Below are positions 46,178 to 56,336 of a DNA stretch of 64,000 nt, piece by piece. The notes below the pieces were generated by a model, which made no database searches, was not told where the DNA came from, and saw only the letters and a list, made by a program, of their open reading frames with translations. Made by a program: the position numbers and the translations under genes. Each line of letters starts with the position of its first letter. The first letter of the stretch is position 1. Location of the stretch: assembly GCA_016928975.1 (NCBI GenBank), contig JAFGJR010000074.1, forward strand, positions 1 through 64,000. The letters are read 5' to 3'. The DNA comes from Sedimentisphaerales bacterium. GTDB lineage: Bacteria > Planctomycetota > Phycisphaerae > Sedimentisphaerales > SG8-4.

Positions 46178-47335
46178 ATGACTCCAACGGAGATGACCAC
46201 GACACAGGCCCCGACACAGACACTGCCGACGGAGCGGCCGCCGGTGGCTGCGCCGCGCAGTCACGGCGACTCCCGGCACAGGGGCGGGACAGCCGGTCTT
46301 TCCCGGTGGCACCTGCCTTCGCTGGATGGGCTGCGGGCGGTCTCGATTTCCCTGGTCCTGTTGGCGCACCTGGCAGGGACCCGATCGTTTCCCTTGACCG
46401 AGAGGTTGTTTGACTACACGGGAGACATCGGGAATCTGGGCGTCCGGGTCTTCTTCGTGATCTCGGGTTTTCTCATCACTTCGTTGCTGCTGCGGGAATG
46501 GGAACTCAACGACAGGGTCTCCCTCAGGAATTTCTATATCCGCCGCCTTCTGCGAATCTTCCCGGCGTCCTACTGCTTCACAACGTGTCTCCTGGTCGCC
46601 GGGTGGTTGGGGTGGATCGCCCTGAAGCCGTGGGACATCGTGGCCGCATACTCGTATACGGCGAATCACCATTATGATCATTCGTGGTACATGGGGCATC
46701 TGTGGTCACTGGCCGTCGAGGAGCAGTTCTATCTTCTGTGGCCGTTTGCACTGGTCCTGTTGGGGCGTCGTCGTGGCTTGTGGCTTGCGGCCTCCATGCT
46801 GATCGTGGCGCCTCTCGTCCGGTTTGGGATGCACGAGTTCTTGCACGCCGCACATGGCATCGGGCGCATCTTCCCCTCCATCGCCGATGCGCTGGCGACC
46901 GGCTGTGTTCTCGCGGGCACCCGGCATTGGCTCGACCAGCGAGTGCGTTGGCGGACGTTCTGTCGATCGAAGCTGTTTCTCGCGGTGCCCTGCGGCGTCA
47001 TGGCGGTGTGCGCTTGCTGCGCCGGCCACCCGCGAGTGATGGACTATGCAGGTCAGACACTTATGAACGTCGGGATCGCGGCCTGCATCTATCGGTGGGT
47101 GACCTTCCCGGATGATCGGTTCGGCCGAGTCCTGAATTCGCGGGCCTTTGTTTGTGTGGGTGTCCTGAGCTACTCACTCTACCTGTGGCAGCAACCGTTC
47201 CTGAACAGGACCGGTAGCAGCATCGTGACGAGCTTTCCGCTGAACCTTTTGATGGTCGTGCTTTGTGCGACGGCCTCCTATTTCTTGATCGAGCGGCCAT
47301 TCCTCAGACTCCGCAAGCGGTTCCAGTGCGTCTGA
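46178..47335 (+). CDS. Acyltransferase-3 family membrane protein (OafA/YrhL-like)
   Basis: A 385-residue inner-membrane protein with about ten helices. The first helix carries the conserved histidine (LRAVSISLVLLAHLAG near residue 55), and FYIRRLLRIFPASYCF near 120 is the typical arginine motif. The GHLWSLAVEEQFYLLWPFAL segment near 175 is a strong family mark. It would transfer acetyl or a larger acyl group to the polysaccharide. A proline/threonine-rich N-terminal tail of about 40 residues precedes the first helix. Confidence 0.93.
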   Translation: MTPTEMTTTQAPTQTLPTERPPVAAPRSHGDSRHRGGTAGLSRWHLPSLDGLRAVSISLVLLAHLAGTRSFPLTERLFDYTGDIGNLGVRVFFVISGFLITSLLLREWELNDRVSLRNFYIRRLLRIFPASYCFTTCLLVAGWLGWIALKPWDIVAAYSYTANHHYDHSWYMGHLWSLAVEEQFYLLWPFALVLLGRRRGLWLAASMLIVAPLVRFGMHEFLHAAHGIGRIFPSIADALATGCVLAGTRHWLDQRVRWRTFCRSKLFLAVPCGVMAVCACCAGHPRVMDYAGQTLMNVGIAACIYRWVTFPDDRFGRVLNSRAFVCVGVLSYSLYLWQQPFLNRTGSSIVTSFPLNLLMVVLCATASYFLIERPFLRLRKRFQCV

Positions 47336-47375
47336 ATCGCTCAAGGGTGTCGATGTCGGATGGAGAGACTCCGAT

Positions 47376-49439
47376 GTGGAGTCTCGGTGGGATCATTGCT
47401 TTGGATTGATTGTGCAGACCCTGAATTGGTATTACCGGCGGCTTCGGACCATGCCTGCGAGTGAGATTGCCTGGCGCGTGCGATCGTCGCTTCGCGATCA
47501 CGTGGATCGCTGCCTGCTCGGCCGGCGGCGGCGATGGAGACCCCTTTCAGAGATACTGAATGGAGATGGCAGCACTGCCCCGGGTTTCCGCGTGTGCGGT
47601 GTGCCGGTCGGGTCCAACGGTTCCGAGAATATCGAGAGCGCCTGGCTGGAGCCGCTGATCGCCAGGGCGGACAAGATCGCTCAACATCGGCTCAGCTTTT
47701 TCGATCTGAACGACAAGCACCTCGGCGATCCAATTCTATGGAACCGCGATCACAAGCGAGGGCAAGACACGCCTCTGGTCTTCAGTCCCGCTCTCGACTA
47801 TCGGGACGTGAACGAGGCGGGGGACTGCAAGTTCGTCTGGGAGCCCAATCGTCATCACCAGCTCGTTGTGCTGGCCCGGGCCTATCGAGCCACGGGAGAT
47901 CCTCGCTACGCTCACGCCGTGGCGGAGCAACTGGACAGTTGGCTCCGGCAGAATCCGTTCGGCCTGGGGATGAATTGGCGCAATGGACTGGAGCTTGGGA
48001 TCAGGCTGATCAACTGGGTCTGGGCGATCGATCTGATCGAGGAATCAGGAGCGATCAGTGACGAACTCCGCCGGCGACTCCTGGATTCCGTATCGAGGCA
48101 CATCTGGGAAATCGACAGGAAATACTCGCGTGGCTCCTCCGTCGGCAACCACTTGATCGGCGAGGCAGCGGGTGTATTCGTGGCGACGAGCTATTTCCGG
48201 ACTCTCCGACACGCCTCCACGTGGCGGCAGCGAAGCTGGGAGATCCTCAACCGCCAGATCATTCAGCAAACGTATCCTGACGGCGGCAATCGAGAACATA
48301 CCGTTGGCTATCATCTCTTCGTCCTGCAATTCTTCGTCGTCGCAGGCGTCGCCGCCCGGGCGACCGGACGTGATTTCCCCGCCTCCTACGGGTCTCGACT
48401 GGAGAAGATGTTCGAGTTCCTGGCGACTCTCAGTGAAGGCGGTGACCGGTTGCCCGCCTTCGGCGACGGCGACGACGGCTACGTGCTCGATCTTGGGCGC
48501 GATCCCCGCAGTGTTCGGGAATGGCTGGCGGTTGGGGCGGCGCTTTTCGCGAGAGGCGACTTCATGGCCAGGGCGGGAGGGTATGCAGAGCCCGTCAAAT
48601 GGCTGCTCGGCGAATCAGGCCGCCGGAGTCTCCAGGCGATCCGGGAATCCTCGGACAGCAAGTGCGTCTCCAAGGCTCTCAGTGACAGCGGCTACTACCT
48701 TCTGCAATGCGGCGACCTCGATTCGCCCGATCGCATCAGCGTCGTGTTCGACTGTGCGCCGCTGGGCCTGGAGCCCCTCGCCGGGCACGGACACGCCGAC
48801 GCCTTGAGTTTCACGCTCCGTGCCTTCGGCAGGGATGTGCTGGTGGACCCGGGGACGTATGACTACTTCAGCTATCCGGCGTGGCGCAAGTACTTCCGCA
48901 GCACCCGAGCGCACAACACGATCGTCATCGACGACCAGGATCAGTCTGAAATGCTCGGTCTGTTCCTGTGGGGCCGCAAGGCGAGAGCGCGGTGTCTCTG
49001 CTGGGAACCCACCGACACCGGCGGCAGAGTCGTCGGCGAGCATGACGGATACACGCATCTCGAAGATCCGGTCATTCACAGACGGGAGATCGAATTGGAC
49101 TGTTCTCGGCGCGCGCTTCTGATACACGACGACATCATTTCTGGGCGGGCACACGATGTGTCTTTGTACCTCCACCTGGCTGAGCATTGCGTGGTGACAT
49201 CCGCAGGGGAAAACTGCTTTCTCATCGATATCGGACCAGGGACGATTGAGCTTCAGATGGACTGCCTTCTGAAGATGGAGTTGCTTCGCGGCAGCGACGA
49301 TCCGATCGGCGGGTGGGTCAGTCGAGGCTATCATCAGAAGGAGCCGGCTGCGACGCTGGTCGGCCGGTGTGTCTGTGAAGGACATGGTTCACTGACATGC
49401 AGAGTGCATATCAGCGGACCGAAGACGAACTCTCAATGA
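47376..49439 (+). CDS. Heparinase II/III-family protein
   Basis: A 687-residue protein. The opening WYYRRLRTMPASEIAWRVR is common to this branch in polysaccharide clusters. The toroid half has FGLGMNWRNGLELGIRLINW and SVGNHLIGEAAGVFVATSYF; the C-terminal beta-sandwich has LAGHGHADALSFTLRAFGRD and VDPGTYDYFSY. No convincing signal peptide is seen, so its site of action is unclear. The GTG at 47376 follows TGGAGAGA at good spacing; a GTG at 47412 is the alternative. It is a second heparinase-like protein, only distantly like the one at 29702. Confidence 0.9.
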   Translation: MESRWDHCFGLIVQTLNWYYRRLRTMPASEIAWRVRSSLRDHVDRCLLGRRRRWRPLSEILNGDGSTAPGFRVCGVPVGSNGSENIESAWLEPLIARADKIAQHRLSFFDLNDKHLGDPILWNRDHKRGQDTPLVFSPALDYRDVNEAGDCKFVWEPNRHHQLVVLARAYRATGDPRYAHAVAEQLDSWLRQNPFGLGMNWRNGLELGIRLINWVWAIDLIEESGAISDELRRRLLDSVSRHIWEIDRKYSRGSSVGNHLIGEAAGVFVATSYFRTLRHASTWRQRSWEILNRQIIQQTYPDGGNREHTVGYHLFVLQFFVVAGVAARATGRDFPASYGSRLEKMFEFLATLSEGGDRLPAFGDGDDGYVLDLGRDPRSVREWLAVGAALFARGDFMARAGGYAEPVKWLLGESGRRSLQAIRESSDSKCVSKALSDSGYYLLQCGDLDSPDRISVVFDCAPLGLEPLAGHGHADALSFTLRAFGRDVLVDPGTYDYFSYPAWRKYFRSTRAHNTIVIDDQDQSEMLGLFLWGRKARARCLCWEPTDTGGRVVGEHDGYTHLEDPVIHRREIELDCSRRALLIHDDIISGRAHDVSLYLHLAEHCVVTSAGENCFLIDIGPGTIELQMDCLLKMELLRGSDDPIGGWVSRGYHQKEPAATLVGRCVCEGHGSLTCRVHISGPKTNSQ

Positions 49440-49479
49440 AAGTGAATTCTGTGCCGTTCCCTCACTGTGCAAGGGGACG

Positions 49480-49504
49480 CGCCGCGGCAAAAAGGGGCGC
49501 GGCG
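49480..49504 (+). terminator. GC-rich hairpin between cluster and giant surface-protein gene
   Basis: CGCCGCG (49480-49486) and CGCGGCG (49498-49504) form a 7-bp GC stem with an 11-base loop in the 155-base gap before the next gene. It lacks a T-run directly after it, so it may weaken rather than stop transcription. Confidence 0.35.
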
Positions 49505-49594
49505 TCATTGGCGACTATTTGCAGGCTTCTTGCAAGACACACATTTGTTTTACATCCTTTTCAGGTAGAGCAGGAGCACTGGAGAAAGACAGCC

Positions 49595-52500
49595 ATGATG
49601 CACAGCAAAGACGTACGTCCGAGAATCACGGACGGAGGATGTCGCATTAGTTCCAACCTGCTCTTTGTGGAGATTCTCTTCGTTGCCGCGTGGACCTCCC
49701 TGTGTTCGGGAGCCTCCTATACTCTGACGGTAACGGCAGACCACGGCTCGGCAACGGTGAGCCCAAAGAAGGCTCAGTACGAAGCAGGCGACGTGGTTCG
49801 TCTGGTCGCGCTTCCGGATGCCGGGTATTCCTTCCGCAACTGGACGGGGGATGTCAACACTCACAGACTGGCGCCCGAAATCACAATGGATGGCCACAAG
49901 TCGGTCACGGCCAACTTTGGGCCGTGGGTTGCGCCTATAGGTATTCCGGACCCCAATTTCGGAGTCCGGGAGACGTACCGGATGTACGACGATCCGGCCA
50001 ACCGAAATGAGTCGCTGACATACAATGCCAGTGGTGCCGGGGGTTACTACACCCACTATGTCGATAAGGATCATCCGAGCGCGACGAATGCAGGCAATCC
50101 GTACGGCACGATTGCCAAGCCGAGAGTGTCTATGCCCTCGATGGCGACAGTCCTGCCGGGTTCAGTCGTAGAAATACACGGCAAGGGGTACACCGGAAAC
50201 ACGGTGTGGAGTTGCGAGGGAACGCCAGAGCAGCCTATCTTCATACGCGGCGTCTCTCGCGACGAACGGCCCATCTTCACGTCCGGCAACACGTACCCAT
50301 CGGGCCGATACATGATTTTTGAGAACATTCACTGGCAAGGCGCGTACGTAATCATCCGCCCGTTGGATGCTGATGATCCCGCGAGCTACATCTGTGTCCG
50401 TCAGTGCGAATCCCAGAGCCATAACTACAGCGCCCTGTACCCCGTGAGCTACACCAGCGGCATGAGTTGCCGGTATATCGTCATGTATGGCAATGAGGTC
50501 CACCCGGACAACATGACGCCGCCGGATTCGCAGGACGAACCGGATAATGTCGCCATCGGGTACATCGGCAGGACAGAGCACTACTGGATTGTGGACAACC
50601 ATATCTACGGTGCCGCGGGTGATGCATGCGGATCTGGGCATGGGGCGAACTATCAGGTCAAGGATGTGTACATGGGTCGCAACGTCATGCACGATTGCAG
50701 TGAGAACGCCGTTGATGTGAAGGAAGTCGAGAACGTCATTATTTCCCAGAACGCCATGTTCAACATGGCTGGTGGGACTTCCGGGCAGATCGATGGCGTG
50801 CCGATCGTGCTCCACTACGGGCCGGACGATGGGCCCAAGAACACGTGGGTCTTGTTCAATGAGATCTATAACGCGAATGGGTGTGCGATCCAGGTGGGTG
50901 GGGGAGTCAAATACCCCGTCTATGTCATAGGGAACGTCATTCATGACATTCGCAACGGCGTGGTCCAGCCCTACATCTTCGCCAGCTTCGACTCTGGAGC
51001 CGATTTCATTTATGAGAAGCTGCGCGCCAAGAACTACGTTCATGCAGACGGAACGGTGGACCCGGACTACTCCGACCTTGATGCGGAGTTCCGAAGCTGG
51101 TTCCCGGAGGGATACGACCAGTTCTCCTACATTGATGCTCGCCTGGACAAGATCAAAGCCAGCAGTGAGACGGCCACGTCCCTTCGCACGTGGCAGTGCA
51201 ACTATGTATACATGATCAACAATACCACTTACAATGTGGACAATGGCGTGGACTGGGATCCTCCGTCGGGGCGACTATTCCTGCAGAACGAGATCATATC
51301 CAACATCAGCAGCCGTGGGTTCCACATCAGCCTGGTGAGGTCGAGAGACAAAGCCGGGATAAGCGATTGCATCTTCCATCAGCCCGGCGGCAACCCAAGG
51401 ATCGTCTGGGACAATAAGACCTGCAGCAACCTTGGCCCGTGGATGACCATGAGCGGCAAAGGGCTTGGGTGTCTGGATGACGATCCGTTGTTCGTTGCTC
51501 CCACGGCTCTGGATTTCCACCTGCAGGAGGGTTCCCCCGCAGTGGGGATCGGCGACGGAAACGAAGTGTTCTCTCTCTTTCGGGATTCCTTTGGCGTGAG
51601 TATAGAGAAGGATTTCGATGGTCAGACAAGACCCGTTGACGCTGCGTGGGACATTGGGGCGTATGAGTACGGCCTCCGTCCGAGCGTGGCAGTCAGTCTG
51701 AGTGTTTCGGCGGTCACCCAGAACTCGGTGACGGTGGCCTGGACGGCGCCGGAGGGGCAGATGACCGGCACTCACTACGATGCCAGGTTCTCCGAGAATC
51801 CCCTCACAGAGGCAGATTGGGAGGCCGCGACTCGGGCACAGAGCGAACCCGTGCCTGGCGGAGGCGGCGCCCAGGAGTCGTTCACGATCACGGGCTTGAA
51901 TCCCGGCACAACCTATTATGTCGGCGTCAGGACCTGCACTCGGGCGGGAATCGCCACGTCCCCGCTGTCGAACGTGGTTTCCGCGACCACAGCGGCGAGC
52001 GGCAACCATGCTCCCGTAATGCAGGCGATTGGCGAACAGTCGGTGATGGAAAATGCGACACTGACCTTTGCAGTACGCGCGACAGATGCCGATGGAGATC
52101 CCCTGAGCTATTCCGCAAGGAACGTGCCGGCGGGTGCCAGCTTCGATCCCGCCACACAGACGTTCACCTGGACTCCGACCGCCGCCCAGCGGGGCACTTG
52201 CTGCGTCACTTTGCTCGTCAGCGATGGTCATGTACAGGTTTCGCAAGATGTCTCCATCGTGGTCACCAAGTATGTCGCTCCTCCTAACCGGGCGCCCGTG
52301 CTCGCCGCGGTGGGCGATCAGAGCGTGGAGGAGAGGGCACTGCTGAGCTTCTCGCTGAGCGCCAGCGATCCAGACGAGGACTCGCTGACGTTCACGGCTG
52401 CGGATCTGCCGGCGGGCGCCTCTTTCGAGAATGCGACGTTCCGTTGGACCCCGCTCCGTGGCCAGGCGGGTTCCTATCAGACTACCTTTTCGGTCAGCGA

Positions 52501-54436
52501 TGGCATGCTCACCGACTCGAAGCCGGTGAGCATCACAGTGGTTCGATCCGTGGATCGAACGTCTCCCAGTGTGCACGATTTTTTTCCTTTGGCTAATTCG
52601 GTTCAGGTCCCGGTCAACCCGGTGATCGCATTCACGATTTCCGATGCAGACGGGGGTATGGACGCCGGTACGGTGAGCATTGAGGTCAATGGCGAGACCG
52701 TGTACTCGGGCGATCGTGTTGTGCAGGAGACCGGCAACGGCATCTGCCGACGCACGGGAACGCCGGAGAGTCTGCGCTACTCGTACCAGTCGGCCCGCGT
52801 GTTTGACATTGACCAGGATGTGTCCGTGCGTGTGTCAGCGGTGGACCTGGCCGGCAACACCATGACGCCGGTGTCTTGGGATTTCCAGACGCAGATGCCG
52901 ATCTTCGGACAGAACCAGCCGGTGGGTACAAGCGGCGTGGGCGTCGGCTGCCCTAGCGTGGCCCGGGACAGCCAGGGCAACCTTTGGGCCGTATGGCATG
53001 CCGGACGGGCCAACGCTCACAACGTCTATCTCGCCAGGTACGACAGCCAGAGCCAACAGTGGGAGGCTCCGCAACGGTTGACAAATGCCTATTCTGACCA
53101 GTGCAACCCTGCGATTGCCATCGGGTCGGATGACACCGTGTACGTCGTATGGCAGGACAGACGCCGCTTCAGTTGGGACATCTATGTCGCGGCCAGGTCG
53201 AGCGAAGGCACCTGGCGGGAGGCCAAGATCACAACCTCATTCCGAAACGAAACCAATCCCGCCATCGTTGTGGATCAGGCGAGCCCCAGTCGCATCCACA
53301 TCGCCTATGAGGACGACAGGATCAGCAACCGTGACATTTGCCTCACCTCGTTGACAACATCCTTCACCGGGGCGAGAACCACAAGGGTGACTTCCGACAG
53401 AGCCAATCAGACACATCCTGTGTTGGCTGTGGGATCTGACAACACCGTGTACGTGGCCTGGACCGACAATCGAAAAGGCACGGCCGACGTGTACGGGTCG
53501 TCATCGCGGGCACGATCCTGGGCCAATGTGCCAATCGTGGCGGGCCCCGGCAATCAACAGGATGCGGTCATTGCCGTGGAGCCTGGCAGTTCCCTGCTGC
53601 ACGTGCTCTGGGTGGATGATAGGGCAGGCAATTCGGACATCCTTTATGGGACTTGCGACGGTTTGCCGTCCAGCCCCATCGCCGGTACGTCGATCATTGA
53701 TGACAGTACGGCGGCCGACCAGCTTGCTCCGGCCATTAGGATTGTCGGGGACGACCAGAATGCCTGTCGTGTATACGCCTGTTGGCTGGACAATCGATCC
53801 ATGGTTAACAACGCCGACAGTGATCTCTACTTCACAGAGATACGAGCCGGCGCGGGCCGGACGAATGTCTTCGTCGGAGACGACGGCACCAACTCCACCC
53901 AGCGAGAGGCGGCTCTTGGATTCGATGAGTATGGTCAGCCGGTGGTCCTGTGGAGTGACGATAGAGACAACACGACCCAGATCTACTCCGCATTCAGCAC
54001 GTACCCCAAACCGGTTCCCCTGGCCTCCGCCTGGATCTCCAGCTCCGCAGGTGGTCGAGTGGGTCCGGATCCGGCTTCCATTGACGAGGCCACGGATGTC
54101 TGCGTGGAGATTCCTCCCAATGCGTACAGCAACGATATCCTCGTCAGTGTTTCGCAGATACAGCATCCTCCCAAATTCCCGTCAGCGTGTATCGCGGGCT
54201 ATGAGATTGGCCCGAGCGGGGTGCAGTTCTCTGTGCCTGTGAGAGTGTCCATACCTTATGCGACGTCCGCGTCGCATCAGGCCGTTCCGTACTGGTACGA
54301 CCCCCTGACGGGGAACCTGAGCGATGACGGCCTGACGGAAGCCACAAACGAGGCGCTCGCCAACGGAATATCCGTCGTCTCTTTTCGGACGACGCATTTG
54401 ACGACGTTCTACATTCTGGAGAGCTCCATCCAATAA
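49595..54436 (+). CDS. Giant secreted multidomain protein: beta-helix, Fn3, Ig-like and propeller-like repeats
   Basis: A 1613-residue exported protein. ATG 49595 (GGAGA upstream) gives a signal peptide ending near SLCSGAS. Domains in order: a divergent InlB-type repeat (YTLTVTADHGSATVSPKKAQ, about 45-105); a right-handed beta-helix with strands such as YWIVDNHIYGAAG and NVIISQNAMFNMAGG (about 150-650); an Fn3 domain (LSVSAVTQNSVTVAWTAPEG, near 705); two cadherin-like Ig domains (ATDADGDPLSYSARNVPAGA; SASDPDEDSLTFTAADLPAG, about 800-985); a Big_5-like domain; then repeated propeller strands (GNLWAVWHAGRANAHNVYLA, VYVVWQDRRR, VYVAWTDNRKGTADVY). No PEP-CTERM tail is seen. It likely binds or processes the exported glycan. 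Confidence 0.85.
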   Translation: MMHSKDVRPRITDGGCRISSNLLFVEILFVAAWTSLCSGASYTLTVTADHGSATVSPKKAQYEAGDVVRLVALPDAGYSFRNWTGDVNTHRLAPEITMDGHKSVTANFGPWVAPIGIPDPNFGVRETYRMYDDPANRNESLTYNASGAGGYYTHYVDKDHPSATNAGNPYGTIAKPRVSMPSMATVLPGSVVEIHGKGYTGNTVWSCEGTPEQPIFIRGVSRDERPIFTSGNTYPSGRYMIFENIHWQGAYVIIRPLDADDPASYICVRQCESQSHNYSALYPVSYTSGMSCRYIVMYGNEVHPDNMTPPDSQDEPDNVAIGYIGRTEHYWIVDNHIYGAAGDACGSGHGANYQVKDVYMGRNVMHDCSENAVDVKEVENVIISQNAMFNMAGGTSGQIDGVPIVLHYGPDDGPKNTWVLFNEIYNANGCAIQVGGGVKYPVYVIGNVIHDIRNGVVQPYIFASFDSGADFIYEKLRAKNYVHADGTVDPDYSDLDAEFRSWFPEGYDQFSYIDARLDKIKASSETATSLRTWQCNYVYMINNTTYNVDNGVDWDPPSGRLFLQNEIISNISSRGFHISLVRSRDKAGISDCIFHQPGGNPRIVWDNKTCSNLGPWMTMSGKGLGCLDDDPLFVAPTALDFHLQEGSPAVGIGDGNEVFSLFRDSFGVSIEKDFDGQTRPVDAAWDIGAYEYGLRPSVAVSLSVSAVTQNSVTVAWTAPEGQMTGTHYDARFSENPLTEADWEAATRAQSEPVPGGGGAQESFTITGLNPGTTYYVGVRTCTRAGIATSPLSNVVSATTAASGNHAPVMQAIGEQSVMENATLTFAVRATDADGDPLSYSARNVPAGASFDPATQTFTWTPTAAQRGTCCVTLLVSDGHVQVSQDVSIVVTKYVAPPNRAPVLAAVGDQSVEERALLSFSLSASDPDEDSLTFTAADLPAGASFENATFRWTPLRGQAGSYQTTFSVSDGMLTDSKPVSITVVRSVDRTSPSVHDFFPLANSVQVPVNPVIAFTISDADGGMDAGTVSIEVNGETVYSGDRVVQETGNGICRRTGTPESLRYSYQSARVFDIDQDVSVRVSAVDLAGNTMTPVSWDFQTQMPIFGQNQPVGTSGVGVGCPSVARDSQGNLWAVWHAGRANAHNVYLARYDSQSQQWEAPQRLTNAYSDQCNPAIAIGSDDTVYVVWQDRRRFSWDIYVAARSSEGTWREAKITTSFRNETNPAIVVDQASPSRIHIAYEDDRISNRDICLTSLTTSFTGARTTRVTSDRANQTHPVLAVGSDNTVYVAWTDNRKGTADVYGSSSRARSWANVPIVAGPGNQQDAVIAVEPGSSLLHVLWVDDRAGNSDILYGTCDGLPSSPIAGTSIIDDSTAADQLAPAIRIVGDDQNACRVYACWLDNRSMVNNADSDLYFTEIRAGAGRTNVFVGDDGTNSTQREAALGFDEYGQPVVLWSDDRDNTTQIYSAFSTYPKPVPLASAWISSSAGGRVGPDPASIDEATDVCVEIPPNAYSNDILVSVSQIQHPPKFPSACIAGYEIGPSGVQFSVPVRVSIPYATSASHQAVPYWYDPLTGNLSDDGLTEATNEALANGISVVSFRTTHLTTFYILESSIQ

Positions 54437-54622
54437 TGGAGGCGGTGGCAGTCGACGAGGCCGTCGTTGCGCCTCATCCCGGCCTCCGCGATCAAACATC
54501 TTCGCATTCCTTCCTTTCTTGCGCGATACCGCATCGCCCGGCGTCTCGTGCGCTTGGACGTCATCGTCGCGACCTTGCAGAGAGCCCGCCGTTCTGATCC
54601 GCGTTGTAGGGGGTTCAGCCGC

Positions 54623-55363
54623 ATGTTGAATTGTGAGACACCCAATTGCAGACCCGTTACGATTGCTGCGGTGGCAGCAAGTCTCCTGATGCTTGTTTCC
54701 GGCCTCGGCTATCGCGTTCTGGCCAGCCGATTGGCGGCTCCAGGGGCCACCCCGTCCATTAGCCCGGCGGCGCTGGAACGACTACCCTGGCAGATTGGTG
54801 GCTGGACAGGCCAGGATGTGCCTCTGGATGACGCGATCGTGCGCGCCACGGATACCGACGCGCATGTCAGCCGTCGCTACTCCTGCAACCGGGGGCTGGA
54901 TTCCGTCTTTCTATACATTGCCTCGGGCGTCAAAGCGCGAGACCTGATGCCACACCGTCCCGAAGTGTGCTACACGGGGAGTGGCTGGACGCTTCTGGAT
55001 CGTCGCTTCAGGGAACTATCGTTGGATGACGGCGCGAAATTGCCGTGCAATGTCCTTCGATTCTCCCGCGGCGTTTTGGACACGAAGGGGGTGACAGTGC
55101 TGGACTACTACATTGTGGACGGTCAGTACTGCCATGACGTCTCGCTGCTGCGTTCCAAGGCGTGGCGCGGTTCGGGCACGGTGCGATATGTCGCCCAGGT
55201 GGAGATCATCGCGGCTGTCAATTCGACTCTGATGGCGGAGTCCGCGACGAAGCTGGTCTGTGCCTTCGCCGGCGATTCCGCCCTGCCCATTGCACAACTA
55301 TTCGAAAACGCCCAGCGAGATCGAGATCCAGACGAATCTCGCGAGGTATCCAAAGGGGAATAG
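54623..55363 (+). CDS. epsI: EpsI-family exosortase-associated protein
   Basis: A 246-residue envelope protein. An N-terminal helix (TIAAVAASLLMLVSGLGYRVL) is followed by the EpsI domain: LERLPWQIGGWTGQDVPLDD near residue 52, DAHVSRRYSC, FLYIASGVKARDLMPHRPEV and CYTGSGW. The family accompanies exosortases in EPS loci and is needed for polymer or sorting functions in some bacteria; its exact chemistry is not settled. ATG 54623 is used because GGGGG lies upstream; the frame is open back to 54467 but that part is basic and non-conserved. The exosortase starts one base after its stop. Confidence 0.88.
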   Translation: MLNCETPNCRPVTIAAVAASLLMLVSGLGYRVLASRLAAPGATPSISPAALERLPWQIGGWTGQDVPLDDAIVRATDTDAHVSRRYSCNRGLDSVFLYIASGVKARDLMPHRPEVCYTGSGWTLLDRRFRELSLDDGAKLPCNVLRFSRGVLDTKGVTVLDYYIVDGQYCHDVSLLRSKAWRGSGTVRYVAQVEIIAAVNSTLMAESATKLVCAFAGDSALPIAQLFENAQRDRDPDESREVSKGE

Positions 55364-55364
55364 T

Positions 55365-56336
55365 ATGAGACGGGACATGGCAAACCAAGACGTTCGCCGC
55401 AGACCGACTCCGCAGACCTTCGGTGGCGATCGGGCGCAGGATATGCGTGTGAAGCTGGTCCTGGCCGCGTTGGCACTATCGGCGGTGACACTATGGTCCT
55501 ACTGGCCGGTCATGGCCGGGTTGTTCGATGAGTGGCAGACCAACGATGACTACTCGGCGGGACAGTTGGTCCCTCTGGTCGCGGTCTTTCTCGTGTGGCG
55601 CGACAGGAAGGCCCTGGGGCGCTGTCCGATGAGACCGAGATGGTTGTGGGGGATAGGCCTGCTCGTGCTGGCGCAGGCGGCACGGGCGTACGGGCTGTTG
55701 TTCATGTTTGAGTCGGCGGAGCGCTACTCGCTCGTGCTGACCGTCGTGAGCCTGGTTCTCCTGGTGGCTGGATGGCAGGTGCTTCAGCGAGTGAAATGGA
55801 TTCTGCTGTTCCTGTTCTTCATGATCCCCTTTCCCGGGCGGGTTCACAACCTGATCAGCGGGCCCTTGCAGCGGGTGGCGACGAACGGATCGGTATTCCT
55901 TCTGGAGGTGATCGGCGTCCGGGTCAGTCAGGAGGGGAATGTCGTGACACTGAACGGAAACACTCCGCTGGCCGTGGCGGAGGCTTGCAGCGGCCTCCGC
56001 ATGTTGACGGCATTCATCATCGTCGCCGCGTTCATCGCCTGCATGGTGAATCGCTCGCGGCTGCAGAAGGCCGTTCTGCTTCTGTCGAGCATCCCTGTCG
56101 CCGTGCTGTGCAACATTGCCAGGATCTCAGTGACGGCGGTGCTCATGCTGGTCGTCAATGCGGACGTGGCGCAGAAGTTCTTCCATGATTTTGCCGGGAT
56201 CGTGATGATGCCCGTTGCTGTGCTGCTGATGTTTGCAGAGATCTGGGTGATGGACCGGCTGATTGAGCCCGAGCCTGACTCCCGGCATCGGCGAACCGTC
56301 GAATCCGTCAGATCAGGCGCGGGGTCGTCCGTATGA
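55365..56336 (+). CDS. Exosortase (EpsH/Xrt family)
   Basis: A 323-residue polytopic membrane transpeptidase that should cut PEP-CTERM tails. The catalytic residues are visible: Cys208 in VAEACSGLRML, Arg253 in LCNIARISVTA and His274 in KFFHDFAGI. The N-terminal helices include SYWPVMAGLFDEWQTNDDYS and LVPLVAVFLVWRDR, typical of the family. ATG 55365 follows AAGGGGA. The frame is open upstream to 55260 but overlaps epsI. This gene ends the long cluster; client genes follow downstream. Confidence 0.95.
   Translation: MRRDMANQDVRRRPTPQTFGGDRAQDMRVKLVLAALALSAVTLWSYWPVMAGLFDEWQTNDDYSAGQLVPLVAVFLVWRDRKALGRCPMRPRWLWGIGLLVLAQAARAYGLLFMFESAERYSLVLTVVSLVLLVAGWQVLQRVKWILLFLFFMIPFPGRVHNLISGPLQRVATNGSVFLLEVIGVRVSQEGNVVTLNGNTPLAVAEACSGLRMLTAFIIVAAFIACMVNRSRLQKAVLLLSSIPVAVLCNIARISVTAVLMLVVNADVAQKFFHDFAGIVMMPVAVLLMFAEIWVMDRLIEPEPDSRHRRTVESVRSGAGSSV

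Noticed and set aside
54308..54436. PEP-CTERM-like tail on the giant surface protein
   Set aside because: The last residues (TTHLTTFYILESSIQ) have no PEP-like motif, no final hydrophobic helix and no basic cap.
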